Shown: positions 10,340 through 19,481 of the stretch, in pieces
How positions within the stretch are numbered: position 1 is the first letter of the stretch
Layout: every line of letters begins with the position of its first letter
DNA from: Martinezella lusitana
Lineage (GTDB): Bacteria > Pseudomonadota > Alphaproteobacteria > Rhizobiales > Rhizobiaceae
Length of the DNA stretch: 64,000 bases
Direction: 5' to 3'
Assembly (NCBI RefSeq): GCF_010668395.1
Contig: NZ_WUEY01000004.1
Location: 1-64,000, forward strand
The notes under the pieces: model-generated
Told to the model about the DNA's origin: nothing
Databases searched by the model: none
Seen by the model: the letters and a program-made list of their open reading frames with translations, nothing else
Position numbers and translations under genes: made by a program

Positions 10340-10654
10340 TTAGTGGTTCTTGTTCGGCCCTTTGCCGGTGGTGAAGCTGCAGGTTTTGATCTTGCAGCTC
10401 GGATCGTCGCTTGTCGGGACGCTGGCGCTGGCCATCGTACCCTGGCCGAGGCACGACATCGAATTCGAAACGGTTCGGTTGTACATCATCATGCCCGGAT
10501 GGTGCGACGGGTATTTCAGCACGACTGAACCACCTTCCTGCGCCATCTTTTCATGCACGGTTGCGCAGGTCATTGACTTGGAATTGTAGGCCGACATGGC
10601 CATGGCATTCGTGGAAATCATTCCGATTGCGGCAAGTAATACGATCGTCTTCAT
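10340..10654 (-). CDS. Small secreted protein of unknown function
   Basis: A 104-aa protein with an N-terminal signal peptide (MKTIVLLAAIGMISTNAMAM, cleavage probably after AMA). The mature part has four cysteines (in MTCATV, MSCLGQG, PSCKI and KTCSFT), suggesting two disulfides in the periplasm. An MMMY segment and a His pair (SHHPGMMM) could bind metal. The start at 10654 has an AAAGGAAG ribosome site. It is a single gene between metE and the porin. I do not recognise the family beyond similarity in style to small rhizobial periplasmic proteins. Confidence 0.75.
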   Translation of the reverse strand: MKTIVLLAAIGMISTNAMAMSAYNSKSMTCATVHEKMAQEGGSVVLKYPSHHPGMMMYNRTVSNSMSCLGQGTMASASVPTSDDPSCKIKTCSFTTGKGPNKNH

Positions 10655-10881
10655 GGGGCTTCCTTTAATCAACACCGAATGGCGCTGAAAATGACTTATT
10701 CCTTCATTAGCTTCAGTTTTATGACAGCGAGCCGACTTCCCCCCATCGGCTATTCACATCCCTGTCAGAAGCAAACGGCACATCATCGGTACGGTTGAGC
10801 GCAAGGCGCTCGCGCCTCGCTGCGTCCACCGGCCGGATGCAGATCCGAGCGGAGATTTTCAAATTGTCCCGCAAAACGAAC

Positions 10882-10916
10882 GAGGCCCGATACGAATACC
10901 GGGCCTCATTTGCAAT
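10882..10916 (-). terminator. Terminator of the porin gene
   Basis: On the minus strand GAGGCCCG, a 10-nt loop and CGGGCCTC form an 8-bp stem, followed by GTTCGTTTT. It lies about 25 bp after the porin stop. Confidence 0.75.
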
Positions 10917-10938
10917 GAAATCAAGCTGAGCCGAAGTC

Positions 10939-12039
10939 TCAGAAAGTCCGCTCGAAGCGAAGGATGCCCGAGAAGGTATCGTCACCCGGTACATCGTAGT
11001 GAACATAGGTCACTTCCGGCTCGACCAGGAGGTTCTTGACCGGGTTGAACTTCAGGTTCGTCGTTGCCTCGAAGATCTTGGAGTCGGTGTAGGCGAGCTG
11101 AACGTTCCACTTCAGCTTGTCGTTGAACGGCACGCCGACGCCGCCCCAGACGGCCCAGTCACCCCAGCCGCAATCCGCGCCGTGGACAACGCCGGAGGAC
11201 GTCGTGCAGGCCGAGACGTTCTGGTTCGAACCGGCATACTGGTTGAGCTTGTCGCCATCGGTGTTCCAGCCGCCCATCAGGAAGGCGGAGAAGACGCCGA
11301 AGTCGGCATCGACGCGAGCCTTGATGGCGCCCTCTTCGACGATCGAGTCGTAGCCGCCGACGACACGGAACTGCCATGCGCCAGCCTTGTAGCCGAGACC
11401 GGCAACGACGTTCGGGGCATAGTGGTCGGACTCGGACAACTGCCAGCTTCCACCGTAAGCGCTGGAGGTGGTACCGGAGTTGCTGTCTTCGAGCGAGATG
11501 ACGCCCGTGAAGCCGGTGCCGCTGTCATAGTTGTAGGTGAGCTGGTTCAATTCGTACGGACCGTCATAGATGACGTCGTCCTGGATCACGTCGCCGGCAT
11601 AGCCGACGAACTGGTTGTACTGCGAGTCCGTCTTGCCCACGGTGAAGCCGCCGAGGGTGATGTAGGACCACAGCAGGTTGGTGCCGGTGGAGCCGCCGTC
11701 GTTCCAGTCCCAGCGAACGATGGTTTCGGTCTTCAGCGGACCGTATTCGGTGTCGGTCGCGGTATTGACGTCGAGTTCGGCGCGGGTGTGCCACTTCGTG
11801 CCGAAGCTGCTGTCACGATTGTAGGGATCCTTCCACTGGCCTTCGGTGCGAACCTTGCCGCCGACCCGCAGGCAGGTCTCGGTGCCGGGGATGAAGAAGT
11901 AACCAGCGCCGAAAGCATCGCAGATGCGAACATATTCCAGCGGCTCGGGTTCGGCTGCGACGATAGCGTCGGCAGCATGGGCGCCGGATACGACGCACAA
12001 GGCAGCAGCGGAGCCAATAAGCAAGCTCTTGATGTTCAT
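10939..12039 (-). CDS. Outer-membrane porin, RopA/Omp2 family
   Basis: A 366-aa alphaproteobacterial porin. The signal peptide (MNIKSLLIGSAAALCVVSGAHA) is followed by the family's EPLEYVRICDAFGAGYFFIPGTE region with its conserved cysteine pair. The rest is a Gly/Tyr/Trp-rich beta-barrel pattern ending in the Phe-terminated strand FSGILRFERTF. It forms general diffusion channels. The start at 12039 is chosen because the signal peptide begins there. The gene is monocistronic with a terminator. Rhizobia carry several ropA-like paralogues and I cannot say which this is. Confidence 0.95.
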   Translation of the reverse strand: MNIKSLLIGSAAALCVVSGAHAADAIVAAEPEPLEYVRICDAFGAGYFFIPGTETCLRVGGKVRTEGQWKDPYNRDSSFGTKWHTRAELDVNTATDTEYGPLKTETIVRWDWNDGGSTGTNLLWSYITLGGFTVGKTDSQYNQFVGYAGDVIQDDVIYDGPYELNQLTYNYDSGTGFTGVISLEDSNSGTTSSAYGGSWQLSESDHYAPNVVAGLGYKAGAWQFRVVGGYDSIVEEGAIKARVDADFGVFSAFLMGGWNTDGDKLNQYAGSNQNVSACTTSSGVVHGADCGWGDWAVWGGVGVPFNDKLKWNVQLAYTDSKIFEATTNLKFNPVKNLLVEPEVTYVHYDVPGDDTFSGILRFERTF

Positions 12040-12465
12040 GGTAACTCCATTCCTCATTTGAACTTGCGCGATTGACGAACCTGGGGGGCCGCTCGACATC
12101 AAGTTTCAGTCCTTAGTTCCGAAGCACAACGCCTCGCTTCCGGGCAGAAAGTTGCATTTGCGATCCCGCTTTTACAAGGACCTAAACATATGTGACAGCA
12201 TGTACATATGCCGTGTTGCCCAAACGACGCACATGTGTACGGAGCATGACAGGAGTGTGACAAACACACCAATCCACAATCAGTATCGCAACCACGGAAA
12301 CACGCATGGGTAGATGCCCGGGGAGCAAGTCCGCCAGCCCGCCGGCCGTTCCCTGTCGCGAATCCGGTCGCGGGATACGGCGCTGGACTGACGGCAACGA
12401 GTCTTGATAGACTCACGGAGCGCAGACAGCGTATCCATCCATGGCAAATCGCAGGCGGGATCATC
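12040..12465. other. Divergent intergenic region, porin and cupin leaders
   Basis: About 425 bp between the porin (minus) and cupin (plus) starts. The porin-side part is AT-richer and contains ACATATGTGACA and GTACATATG motifs that could be regulator sites. No gene is supported. A long porin leader is likely given the distance. Confidence 0.4.
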
Positions 12466-12927
12466 ATGCCGAAGATCGATGTTGCAGCCGTGCCTAAAAT
12501 CAAAGGCACCCGATATCCCGCTCCATTCAACGAACCCTGCGCCGAGCGCATACGCCAGCGGCTGGGCGATGCCGGCGGTCTCCAGGATTTCGGCGTCAAC
12601 CTGATGCGGCTGCCGCCGGGCAATTGGTCGAGCCAGCGGCACTGGCATTCGGAAGAGGACGAATTCGTCTATGTGCTGGAAGGCGAGTTGACGCTGATCG
12701 AGGATGACGGCGAAACGGTGCTGCGCGCCGGCGACTGTGCCGCCTTCCCGAAAGACTCGGGCAACGGTCATCACATGGTCAACAAGTCGAACGCCGTGGC
12801 GATCTATCTCGAGGCCGGCACCCGTTCTCCAACGGACCTCATTACCTGCTCCGATATCGACATGATGAGCTCGAGCACGGACGGACTGTTCGTGCACAAG
12901 GACGGGATGCCCTATCCGGACGGTTAG
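12466..12927 (+). CDS. Cupin-domain protein
   Basis: A 153-aa single cupin barrel. Motif 1 (QRHWHSEEDEFVYVLEGE) supplies metal ligands His-x-His and Glu; motif 2 (PKDSGNGHHMVN) supplies the last His. A 40-residue N-terminal extension precedes the barrel. Proteins of this type are often annotated as mannose-6-phosphate isomerase-like or sugar-binding cupins, but no substrate is evident. It is transcribed alone, divergent from the porin. Confidence 0.88.
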   Translation: MPKIDVAAVPKIKGTRYPAPFNEPCAERIRQRLGDAGGLQDFGVNLMRLPPGNWSSQRHWHSEEDEFVYVLEGELTLIEDDGETVLRAGDCAAFPKDSGNGHHMVNKSNAVAIYLEAGTRSPTDLITCSDIDMMSSSTDGLFVHKDGMPYPDG

Positions 12928-12957
12928 AATAGCCGCGGCGCTGGCTTGGCCGCGCGG

Positions 12958-13476
12958 CTATCTCCGTTCATCCCCGCTCGCCGGAGCCGTCCGGTATGAG
13001 AAGAGACGTGTCGGCGCGCCATGCAGCATCACGTCCCGCTCGAAACCGAAGCCGCATTTTTCCAGCACGCGCCAGGAAGCTACATTGACGGGGCGAACAA
13101 GTCCGATAACGCGTTGCGCCTGCAGATCATTGCGGGCGAAGGCCAAAGCCTCCTTCACCAGTTCGGTCGCATAACCGCTGCCCCAGTGATCGGGATGCAG
13201 GTGATAGGAGAGATTGAGCCCATCGAATTCCGTCGAGACGGTAACACCGCCGAAGCCGATCAGCCGACCTTCCGTTTCGACCGCCCAGCGTCCGAACCCA
13301 TGCAAGCGCCAATGCGCCCGGTCGCGGGCAAGGCGCCGGGCGCTCTCGGCAGGAGAATCCGGCCTCGGATCCGGCCTATGGGCGACGAGCTCCGGCCCGG
13401 CAAACAGTGTCGTAATGAAATCGAGATCCTGCTCTTCCGGCCTGCGCAGGGATAGGCGCGACGTATGCCGGATCAT
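12958..13476 (-). CDS. GNAT-family N-acetyltransferase (RimJ/RimL type)
   Basis: A 172-aa GNAT fold. It has the start RLSLRRPEEQDLDFI, the acetyl-CoA loop region HPDHWGSGYATELVKEAL and the C-terminal NVASWRVLEKCGFGFE typical of RimJ/RimL-like proteins. The start at 13476 has a GGAGAGGGAG ribosome site. It lies 19 bp after a LysR gene on the same strand and may be co-transcribed with it. The substrate is unknown. Confidence 0.88.
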   Translation of the reverse strand: MIRHTSRLSLRRPEEQDLDFITTLFAGPELVAHRPDPRPDSPAESARRLARDRAHWRLHGFGRWAVETEGRLIGFGGVTVSTEFDGLNLSYHLHPDHWGSGYATELVKEALAFARNDLQAQRVIGLVRPVNVASWRVLEKCGFGFERDVMLHGAPTRLFSYRTAPASGDERR

Positions 13477-13495
13477 GCTCCCTCTCCTTGAAGGA

Positions 13496-14491
13496 TCATA
13501 CCGCCTCGGCAAGAACAGGCGGATCGTAGCAGCAGGCATCCGTGGAGACGCCCACGCGGCACCCGCTCGCCTCGAGCGCGTCCCTCACCACATCCACGAA
13601 CAGGCGACGCAGCCACAGGGAGCGGCCGTCAGCCTGATCCACGCGCCGGTAGAGCATCGTCACGGGGTCGGCGGGCAACTCGAATGGCGGCGGCGAAATC
13701 GCCAGATTGTGCAGCTGCGCCATGCAGTGGGCAATGGACTCCGGCACGGTCGCAATCGCCGGCATGGCCTGCAACGTCATCGGCAGAGCCGAAAAACGCG
13801 GCGCGGTCGCCACCACCTGACGACGGTAGCCGAGACGGGCGAGAGCGGCATCCACGTTTGTGGATATGGTGCCTTCAATGGACACGGTTACGTGCGGCGC
13901 GTTCGCGAAATGCTTGAGGCTGAGCGGTGCGGCGCATTTCAGATGCCGGGGATCGTAGATGCACAATGACGTCTGTTCGAAGAGAGGCGCGCGAATATGC
14001 CAGGAGGCAGGCTCGTCATGCACCGAGATGCTGAATTCATAGGCTCCCTCGTCCAGCAGGCGAGCGGCGTCGCGCCTGTCGAAGGCCATGCTGACCAAGC
14101 GGGCGCCGGGCGCCATCTGGCGCAACCGCGCCGCCAGCGGCCCGAAGAAGGATGATTCGAGATTGTCGCAGAGCCCGATGCGGAACTCGCCCTGCCAGCT
14201 TCCCGGATCGAAAGCGGCGGGCGGGCGAATGGCCCGCTCGATGCCGGAAAGCGCATCCTCGATCGCCGGCGCGATGGAGAGCGCCCGTGGCGTCGGCTGC
14301 AAACCTCTGCCGACGCGCACGAACAATTCGTCATCCAGCGTCTCGCGCAGCCGGCGCAATGCAGCGGAAAGACCCGGCTGGCCAAGCAGCAAACGCTCGG
14401 CCGCACGGCTCACGTTCCGCTCCTGCATCAGCACGGAGAAGGCGAGCAGCAGATTGAGATCGATTTTCCGAAGGGTCGCATCATTCATCAT
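13496..14491 (-). CDS. LysR-family transcriptional regulator
   Basis: A 331-aa protein with an N-terminal winged HTH (residues about 8-67, DLNLLLAFSVLMQERNVSRAAERL) and a LysR substrate-binding domain. The HTH and NodD-like subgroup start (LRKIDLNLL) are clear. It is divergent from the MFS transporter at 14613 with 121 bp between them, the usual layout of a LysR regulator and its target. Two adjacent cysteines near the C-terminus (DACCYD) are unusual. Confidence 0.93.
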   Translation of the reverse strand: MMNDATLRKIDLNLLLAFSVLMQERNVSRAAERLLLGQPGLSAALRRLRETLDDELFVRVGRGLQPTPRALSIAPAIEDALSGIERAIRPPAAFDPGSWQGEFRIGLCDNLESSFFGPLAARLRQMAPGARLVSMAFDRRDAARLLDEGAYEFSISVHDEPASWHIRAPLFEQTSLCIYDPRHLKCAAPLSLKHFANAPHVTVSIEGTISTNVDAALARLGYRRQVVATAPRFSALPMTLQAMPAIATVPESIAHCMAQLHNLAISPPPFELPADPVTMLYRRVDQADGRSLWLRRLFVDVVRDALEASGCRVGVSTDACCYDPPVLAEAV

Positions 14492-14612
14492 CGCCAGTAA
14501 TACCTGACATGGTTACTATCAATTTGCAATAGGGTTTGAAGATGTACATTTTCTCGTTCCCTGCCGCTCCCAGCCTCCCAAAAAGACGGCAGCACAGAAA
14601 GGAACGATCCCG

Positions 14613-16013
14613 ATGACTTCTTCCCAAACCCGAAGCGGGGCCGGATTGGCGTTGCTGCTGCTATGCGCCGCCAATTTCCTGGACGCCATGGACGTCTCCA
14701 CTATTGGGGTGGCGCTGCCCGCGATCCAGAAAGAGCTCGGCATGCAGGCGACATCGCTGCAATGGGCCGTCAGCGCCTATGTGCTCGGCTATGGCGGCTT
14801 CCTGCTGCTCGGCGGCCGCGTCGCCGATCTCTTCGGCCACCGCCGCGTGTTTCTCTGGTCGCTTGCCGTCTTCGCTGCCGCGAGCATCGCCGGCGGCTTC
14901 GTCGATAGCGCCCAGACCCTGATCGCCGCCCGCCTCATCAAGGGCATTGCCGCCGCCTTCACGGCACCGGCCGCCCTCGCACTGCTGCTCTCCGTCTTCG
15001 GGGAAGGCAATGCCCGCGCCAAGGCGCTCGGCGTATTCTCTTCCACCGGCGCCGCCGGCTTCGTGCTCGGCATGGTACTGGGCGGTGCCGCAACCATCAT
15101 CAGCTGGCGGGCGACCCTGGTCATGGGTGCACCCGTCGCCATCCTCGCGCTGATTGTCGCCCCCTTCGTCCTGCCCGCCGATCACAAGCGGAGCGGCCCC
15201 GGTGCCCGCTTCGACTGGGCAGGCGCAATCACGATCACCCCCGGCCTGCTGCTCTTCGTGTTCGGCGTCACCAATGCTGCGGCCGACGGCTGGCAGGCAT
15301 TCGCGACATGGGGATCTTTGGTGGCGGCTCTGGTGCTGATCCTGCTCTTCCTGGTGGTTGAGTGGCGCCATAGCGATCCGATGGTCCCGCTTGCGATGTT
15401 CCGGCGTGCCAAGCTCAGCCACGCAAATGCCATCGCCGCGCTGTTCCAGGGGGCCTATGTCGGCTTTCAATTCATCGCGACGCTCTATTACCAGACCGTC
15501 GTCGGCTGGTCGGCCTTCGCGACCGGCTTCGCCTTCGCCGTCGGTGGCGTCTGCGTGATGTTCCTCGCACCGCGCTTTGCCACGATCGGCCAGGCCCGCG
15601 GCACGACCCTGCTGATGACGTTCGGCGTGGGATTGCAGGCCATCAGCTATCTCTTCTGGGTGCTGTCGGTCGGCCAGATCGATACGATCGTGCTGGTCGC
15701 CATCTCGCAGCTTCTGCTTGGCGTCGGCTATGCCATGACCTATCCGTCCATTCAGGTGGCAGCATTGTCCGATATCGAAGAGGACAAGTCCGGCCTGGCT
15801 TCGGGCATGCTGTTCGCCTCCTTCCAGATCGGCGGCGGCATCATCCTGGCGGCGGCCTCGGCGGTCTTCAGCGCAGCACCCAGCTATGGCTGGAACCCCT
15901 ATATTGCCGGCATCGGTTTCGTCACGATCCTCGCTGCCGCCATCACGCTGCTCGCCGCGGTCGGTCCGCGCTCATCCGCTGCAAAAGCGGCAAACTATCA
16001 GGCGGCGGAATAA
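14613..16013 (+). CDS. MFS drug/proton antiporter, DHA2 type
   Basis: A 466-aa membrane protein with about 14 hydrophobic segments. It has the motif A-like GRVADLFGHRRVF between segments 2 and 3, and the FLDAMDVSTIGVALPAIQ first helix common in DHA2 exporters. It is predicted to export small toxic compounds with proton exchange. A ribosome site (GAAAGGAACG) precedes the ATG. It is probably controlled by the divergent LysR regulator. Confidence 0.92.
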   Translation: MTSSQTRSGAGLALLLLCAANFLDAMDVSTIGVALPAIQKELGMQATSLQWAVSAYVLGYGGFLLLGGRVADLFGHRRVFLWSLAVFAAASIAGGFVDSAQTLIAARLIKGIAAAFTAPAALALLLSVFGEGNARAKALGVFSSTGAAGFVLGMVLGGAATIISWRATLVMGAPVAILALIVAPFVLPADHKRSGPGARFDWAGAITITPGLLLFVFGVTNAAADGWQAFATWGSLVAALVLILLFLVVEWRHSDPMVPLAMFRRAKLSHANAIAALFQGAYVGFQFIATLYYQTVVGWSAFATGFAFAVGGVCVMFLAPRFATIGQARGTTLLMTFGVGLQAISYLFWVLSVGQIDTIVLVAISQLLLGVGYAMTYPSIQVAALSDIEEDKSGLASGMLFASFQIGGGIILAAASAVFSAAPSYGWNPYIAGIGFVTILAAAITLLAAVGPRSSAAKAANYQAAE

Positions 16014-16045
16014 CGCAAAACGGGACGACCCGCCCGATGGGCGGG

Positions 16046-17317
16046 TCACTCCGCCTCTGCGCCGGCAGCCTGGGCAGCGCGGCGCATCAGAAAATCACGC
16101 TCCCTCTGGTTCTCAGCGAGCGCGGCGGCCGTCTCGAAGGCCTGCCGCGCTTCGCCGTAGCGGCCGAGCTTGTAGAGAAGATCGCCGCGAACGCTCGGCA
16201 GGAGATGGTAGTCCTTCAGCGCTGGCTCATTCCCGAGGCGCTCGATGATTTCCAACGCCGCCTCCGGGCCTTCGACCATGCCGACCGCCACGGCGCGATT
16301 GAGCTCGACGACCGGCGAATGAAGGAGCCGGGCAAGTTCGGCATAGAGGTCGGCGATCCGCCGCCAGTCGGTCTCCTCCGCCGTGACCGCCCTCGCATGA
16401 CAGGCGATAATCGCGGCCTGCAAGGCGTAGACCCCGCCAGCGCCTCCGAGCTCTTCGACCCGCTTCAGCGCCTGCAGACCGCGCTGGATCTGCAGCCGGT
16501 CCCAGCGGGCGCGATTTTGGTCGAGCAGAAGGATGGGGTTGCCCGCGGCGTCCGTCCTCGCCGCGGCGCGGGAGGCATTCAGCTCCATCAGGGCCAACAG
16601 CGCATGAGCCTCCGGCTCCCCTGGTGCCACCGACGTCAATATTCGGCCCAGGCGCAGCGCCTCGTTGCACAATTGCAGCCGCAGCCAGTTTTCGCCGCGC
16701 GCTGCCGTATAGCCCTCGTTGAAGATCAGATAGACGACCTCCAGCACAGAGGCCAGGCGTTGCGACAATTGCTCGCCGTGCGGCGTCTCATAGGCCAGCC
16801 CCGATTCGGCCAATGTCTTTTTGGCGCGCACGATACGTTGCGCGATGGTCGCGTCCGATACGAGAAACGCCCTGGCAATTTCCTCCGTCGTCAGGCCGCA
16901 GATCATCCGCAAGGCCAGCGCCACGCGCGCCTCGCGCGAGATCAGCGGATGACAGGCAGTGAAGATCAGGCGCAGCATTTCATCGCCGATATCGTCATCC
17001 AGAGGAGTGTCCAGATCCGGCATGACCTGCTCCTCCTCTTCCATTTCCCGAACGATCATCCCGTGCTTCTGGTCGAGCATCCGGCGACGGCGCAGATGGT
17101 CGAGCGCCCGGCGTCTGGCCGTGGTCATGAGCCATGCGCCGGGCCGCTCGGGGATTCCCGTTTCCGGCCATCGCTCGAGCGCAACGACCAGAGCTTCCTG
17201 GGTCAGGTCCTCGGCCAGCGGCACGTCGCGCAGCAGCCGTGCCAGGCTCGTGATGAGCCTTGGCTGCTCGATCCGCCACACGGCCAGGATGGCCCGATGG
17301 GTGCCGGCGGCCGTCAA
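16046..17317 (-). CDS. ECF42-type RNA polymerase sigma factor (DUF6596)
   Basis: A 423-aa sigma factor. Sigma region 2 covers about residues 10-80 (DLTQEALVVALERWP), region 4 about 115-170 (GLTTEEIARAFLVSDATIAQRIVRAKKTL), followed by the long TPR-like C-terminal extension that marks this group. The start is taken as TTG at 17317, which gives the usual family length; an ATG at 17401 would overlap the upstream gene by 53 bp and add an unusual N-terminus. No anti-sigma gene is adjacent. ECF42 factors instead pair with YCII/DGPF proteins, as here. Confidence 0.9.
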   Translation of the reverse strand: MTAAGTHRAILAVWRIEQPRLITSLARLLRDVPLAEDLTQEALVVALERWPETGIPERPGAWLMTTARRRALDHLRRRRMLDQKHGMIVREMEEEEQVMPDLDTPLDDDIGDEMLRLIFTACHPLISREARVALALRMICGLTTEEIARAFLVSDATIAQRIVRAKKTLAESGLAYETPHGEQLSQRLASVLEVVYLIFNEGYTAARGENWLRLQLCNEALRLGRILTSVAPGEPEAHALLALMELNASRAAARTDAAGNPILLLDQNRARWDRLQIQRGLQALKRVEELGGAGGVYALQAAIIACHARAVTAEETDWRRIADLYAELARLLHSPVVELNRAVAVGMVEGPEAALEIIERLGNEPALKDYHLLPSVRGDLLYKLGRYGEARQAFETAAALAENQRERDFLMRRAAQAAGAEAE

Positions 17318-17348
17318 GGCCGCCTGCCCCGACGGGAGGTCGAAAATA

Positions 17349-17741
17349 TCATACTCGTGCTTCGGCGAGCGGATCGCATATCCCCTCCGCGCCCGGTTCA
17401 TAGAAGGCGCGCACCTCGCATGTGCCTTCCCAGCCAGGCATGAAATCCTTGTGCAGCTGCATGAATTCGACCGCCAGCGCCACGGCCTCCTCCTTGGTCT
17501 GCAATTCGAAGATCGCATAACCGCCGACGACTTCCTTCGCCTCCACGAAGGGGCCGTCGACAACGCTCAGCTTGCCATCCTTGATAGAGACACGAGCGCC
17601 TGTCGCAAGCGGCAGCAGGCCGGCCGTGTCGATCATGCGTCCGGCCTTGATTTCCCGATCCGCGATCTTGTGGATGGCCTCGGCAAGCTCCGGCGTCGGC
17701 AGCATGAAATCTTTGGCAAGGACGATAGACATGAAACGCAT
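17349..17741 (-). CDS. YCII-related (DGPF) protein, partner of the ECF42 sigma factor
   Basis: A 130-aa protein with the DGPF-type motif VVDGPFVEAKEVVGGYAIFEL at about residues 62-82, a dimeric alpha-beta barrel fold related to YCII. The start at 17741 has a TCCGGAGGAATTTCC ribosome site. Proteins of this family are the regulated targets and likely partners of ECF42 sigma factors. It lies directly upstream of the sigma gene on the same strand. Its biochemical role is unknown. Confidence 0.9.
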   Translation of the reverse strand: MRFMSIVLAKDFMLPTPELAEAIHKIADREIKAGRMIDTAGLLPLATGARVSIKDGKLSVVDGPFVEAKEVVGGYAIFELQTKEEAVALAVEFMQLHKDFMPGWEGTCEVRAFYEPGAEGICDPLAEARV

Positions 17742-18106
17742 GGAAATTCCTCCGGAAGCGAGACGCCGGCACCATTGCCGCATAACAAGCCCGCTCATGT
17801 TGACGACGAAGCATGCCTCTGGAAATCGACAATCGTTTCAAAAAAATCCGCATCGCTGTCGATCATCGGAAAATCTTACGTCCGGCCCGCGCTAATCATC
17901 AAGGGCGGCGTCGCTCAAACGACTTTGGGTGCAGGTAAAATCCTCAATCGCACGATCCCCACCCCCCGCATCGCTTTGTTGACTTCCCAGAACCATTGCA
18001 AGATGGTGAGGCGAAATTGGACCTGCGGACTTTCGAAAGCCGGCGTCTCCCCAGGGTCGCAGTCTTCCGCAAAGCTCCGGAGTCAACATGGCGGGAGCTT
18101 GTTTCT
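17742..18106. promoter_or_regulatory. Divergent region with a candidate ECF42 promoter
   Basis: Minus strand TGTCGA (17831-17826) followed after 17 bp by CGTCGTC (17808-17802) resembles the TGTCGA/CGTC-type promoters reported for ECF42 factors. It lies about 60 bp before the YCII gene. The rest of this 365-bp region shows no supported gene. Confidence 0.35.
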
Positions 18107-18484
18107 ATGTTCGACCACATTTCGATCGGCGTCAAAGACCTGGCGCGGGCGCAGACGTTTTACGATGCGGCATTGGCGCCGCTTGGCTATGAGCGCCTGA
18201 GCAACTTCGACGGCACGATCGGATATGGTGCGGAGCGTGCCCAGTTCTGGGTGAGCGAAGTGGAGCGGCCCGTGCCGGCCGATCGCGGCTCGGGCCTGCA
18301 TTTCTGTTTCGTGGCACCGAGCCAGGCTGCCGTCGACGGCTTCTATGCCGCCGGCATCGCCAATGGCGGCGAAGACAATGGCAAGCCGGGCATCCGGCCG
18401 GATTACAGCCAGTTCTATTACGCCGCCTTCATCATCGACCCGGACGGCTACCGGCTGGAAGCCTATTTCCAGACCGGCGAATAG
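18107..18484 (+). CDS. VOC-family (glyoxalase/dioxygenase fold) protein
   Basis: A 125-aa vicinal-oxygen-chelate protein. It starts with FDHISIGVKDLARAQTFYDAAL and ends with YYAAFIIDPDGYRLEAYF, the beta-alpha repeats carrying the metal-ligand His and Glu. The start at 18107 has a GGGAG ribosome site. It is a single-domain member probably acting as a dimer. No substrate is apparent. Confidence 0.9.
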   Translation: MFDHISIGVKDLARAQTFYDAALAPLGYERLSNFDGTIGYGAERAQFWVSEVERPVPADRGSGLHFCFVAPSQAAVDGFYAAGIANGGEDNGKPGIRPDYSQFYYAAFIIDPDGYRLEAYFQTGE

Positions 18485-18701
18485 GGTACATCCCACAGCG
18501 GCATCGAGATCCGCCCTCCCCGTCAGGATCGATCCGACGGGGCGTCGATTTCGTGTGACGATTTTCCTAAGCATTTGAACTTTCAGGCTGCTGTCAGGCT
18601 TCTGTCGTAGTGGACGCCAGACAGCGGCCGTCTTGGCGTTTTTCCTAAAACGCCGCCGGGCGCTCGTTTTGACCTCGTTCAGACAGTGGCCGGCATTCCC
18701 G

Positions 18702-19469
18702 ATGTATGACAATTCCATTGCTTATGCGAAACGAACCGCATCGGTTAGCAGACCCCTCGTCGCCTTTCTTGCGCTGTTCGCGCTTTGGTGGCTGCTGCTG
18801 CTCGTCTTCTATCGATTTCCAGGCATCGATCTCGCCGTCGCCCAAGGCGTCTTCACGGCCAAACCCTGCGCGCCGTCCGCTCCCCTGAAGGAAATCTGCG
18901 GCACCTTTGCTCTCGCCAAGAATCCTCTCCTCGAGATCGTGCGTGGCATAACGCTGGCCCTGCCCTACATCGCCATTGCCGCGCTGCTGACGACGCTGAT
19001 CGCGTCCTGGCGCCGGCATGGAATCCGGCACAGAACGTTGGAAACGGATCGGTCCATCGCAGCGCTGCTGTCGCTGGCGGTCGGCTGCGGGCTCATCGTG
19101 AATACGCTGCTCAAAGGCTATGCCGGCAGGCCGCGTCCGCGCAGCACGGATCTTTTCGGCGGTTCGCTCGATTTCGTCCAGGCAGGTTCGTTTGCCGGCC
19201 GGTGCCTCGGAAACTGCTCCTTCGTTTCCGGAGAGGCGTCGTCCGGCGGCTGGCTGCTTTGCCTTGTGCTGCTGCTGCCGCCGCGCCTGCGTCTCCCGCT
19301 CGGCGTCCCCCTCGCGGTCGCCGCGATCATCATGCCGTTCATGCGTGTGCTGACCGGCGCCCATTACCTCTCGGACGCGGTTTTGGGCTGGCTTCTGTCA
19401 CTGGTGGTTTTCGCCGCCGCCATGGCGGTGATCGACTTCCTGCGACCGGAAGCCTCGAGCCGTGCCTGA
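18702..19469 (+). CDS. PAP2-family membrane phosphatase, LpxE-like
   Basis: A 255-aa inner-membrane protein with about six hydrophobic segments and the three PAP2 phosphatase motifs: KGYAGRPRPR (about residue 132), SFVSGEAS in place of PSGH (about 170), and RVLTGAHYLSDAVLGW (about 215). FPGIDLAVAQGVF near the N-terminus is typical of lipid A phosphatases. In rhizobia LpxE removes the lipid A 1-phosphate. The neighbourhood with eptA supports a lipid A role, but lipid substrates in this fold are hard to tell apart from sequence. Confidence 0.85.
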   Translation: MYDNSIAYAKRTASVSRPLVAFLALFALWWLLLLVFYRFPGIDLAVAQGVFTAKPCAPSAPLKEICGTFALAKNPLLEIVRGITLALPYIAIAALLTTLIASWRRHGIRHRTLETDRSIAALLSLAVGCGLIVNTLLKGYAGRPRPRSTDLFGGSLDFVQAGSFAGRCLGNCSFVSGEASSGGWLLCLVLLLPPRLRLPLGVPLAVAAIIMPFMRVLTGAHYLSDAVLGWLLSLVVFAAAMAVIDFLRPEASSRA

Positions 19470-19481
19470 AAAACCCGCCAC

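Noticed and set aside
9942..10343. 133-codon plus-strand frame upstream of the secreted protein
   Set aside because: Arg/His-rich, no ribosome site and overlaps the metE promoter palindrome.
16046..17401. ATG start at 17401 for the sigma factor
   Set aside because: It would overlap the DGPF gene by 53 bp and add residues atypical of the family; TTG at 17317 gives the normal length.
16037..18200. 468- and 413-codon plus-strand frames opposite the sigma factor and DGPF genes
   Set aside because: Arg/Ser-rich shadow frames of GC-rich genes on the other strand.
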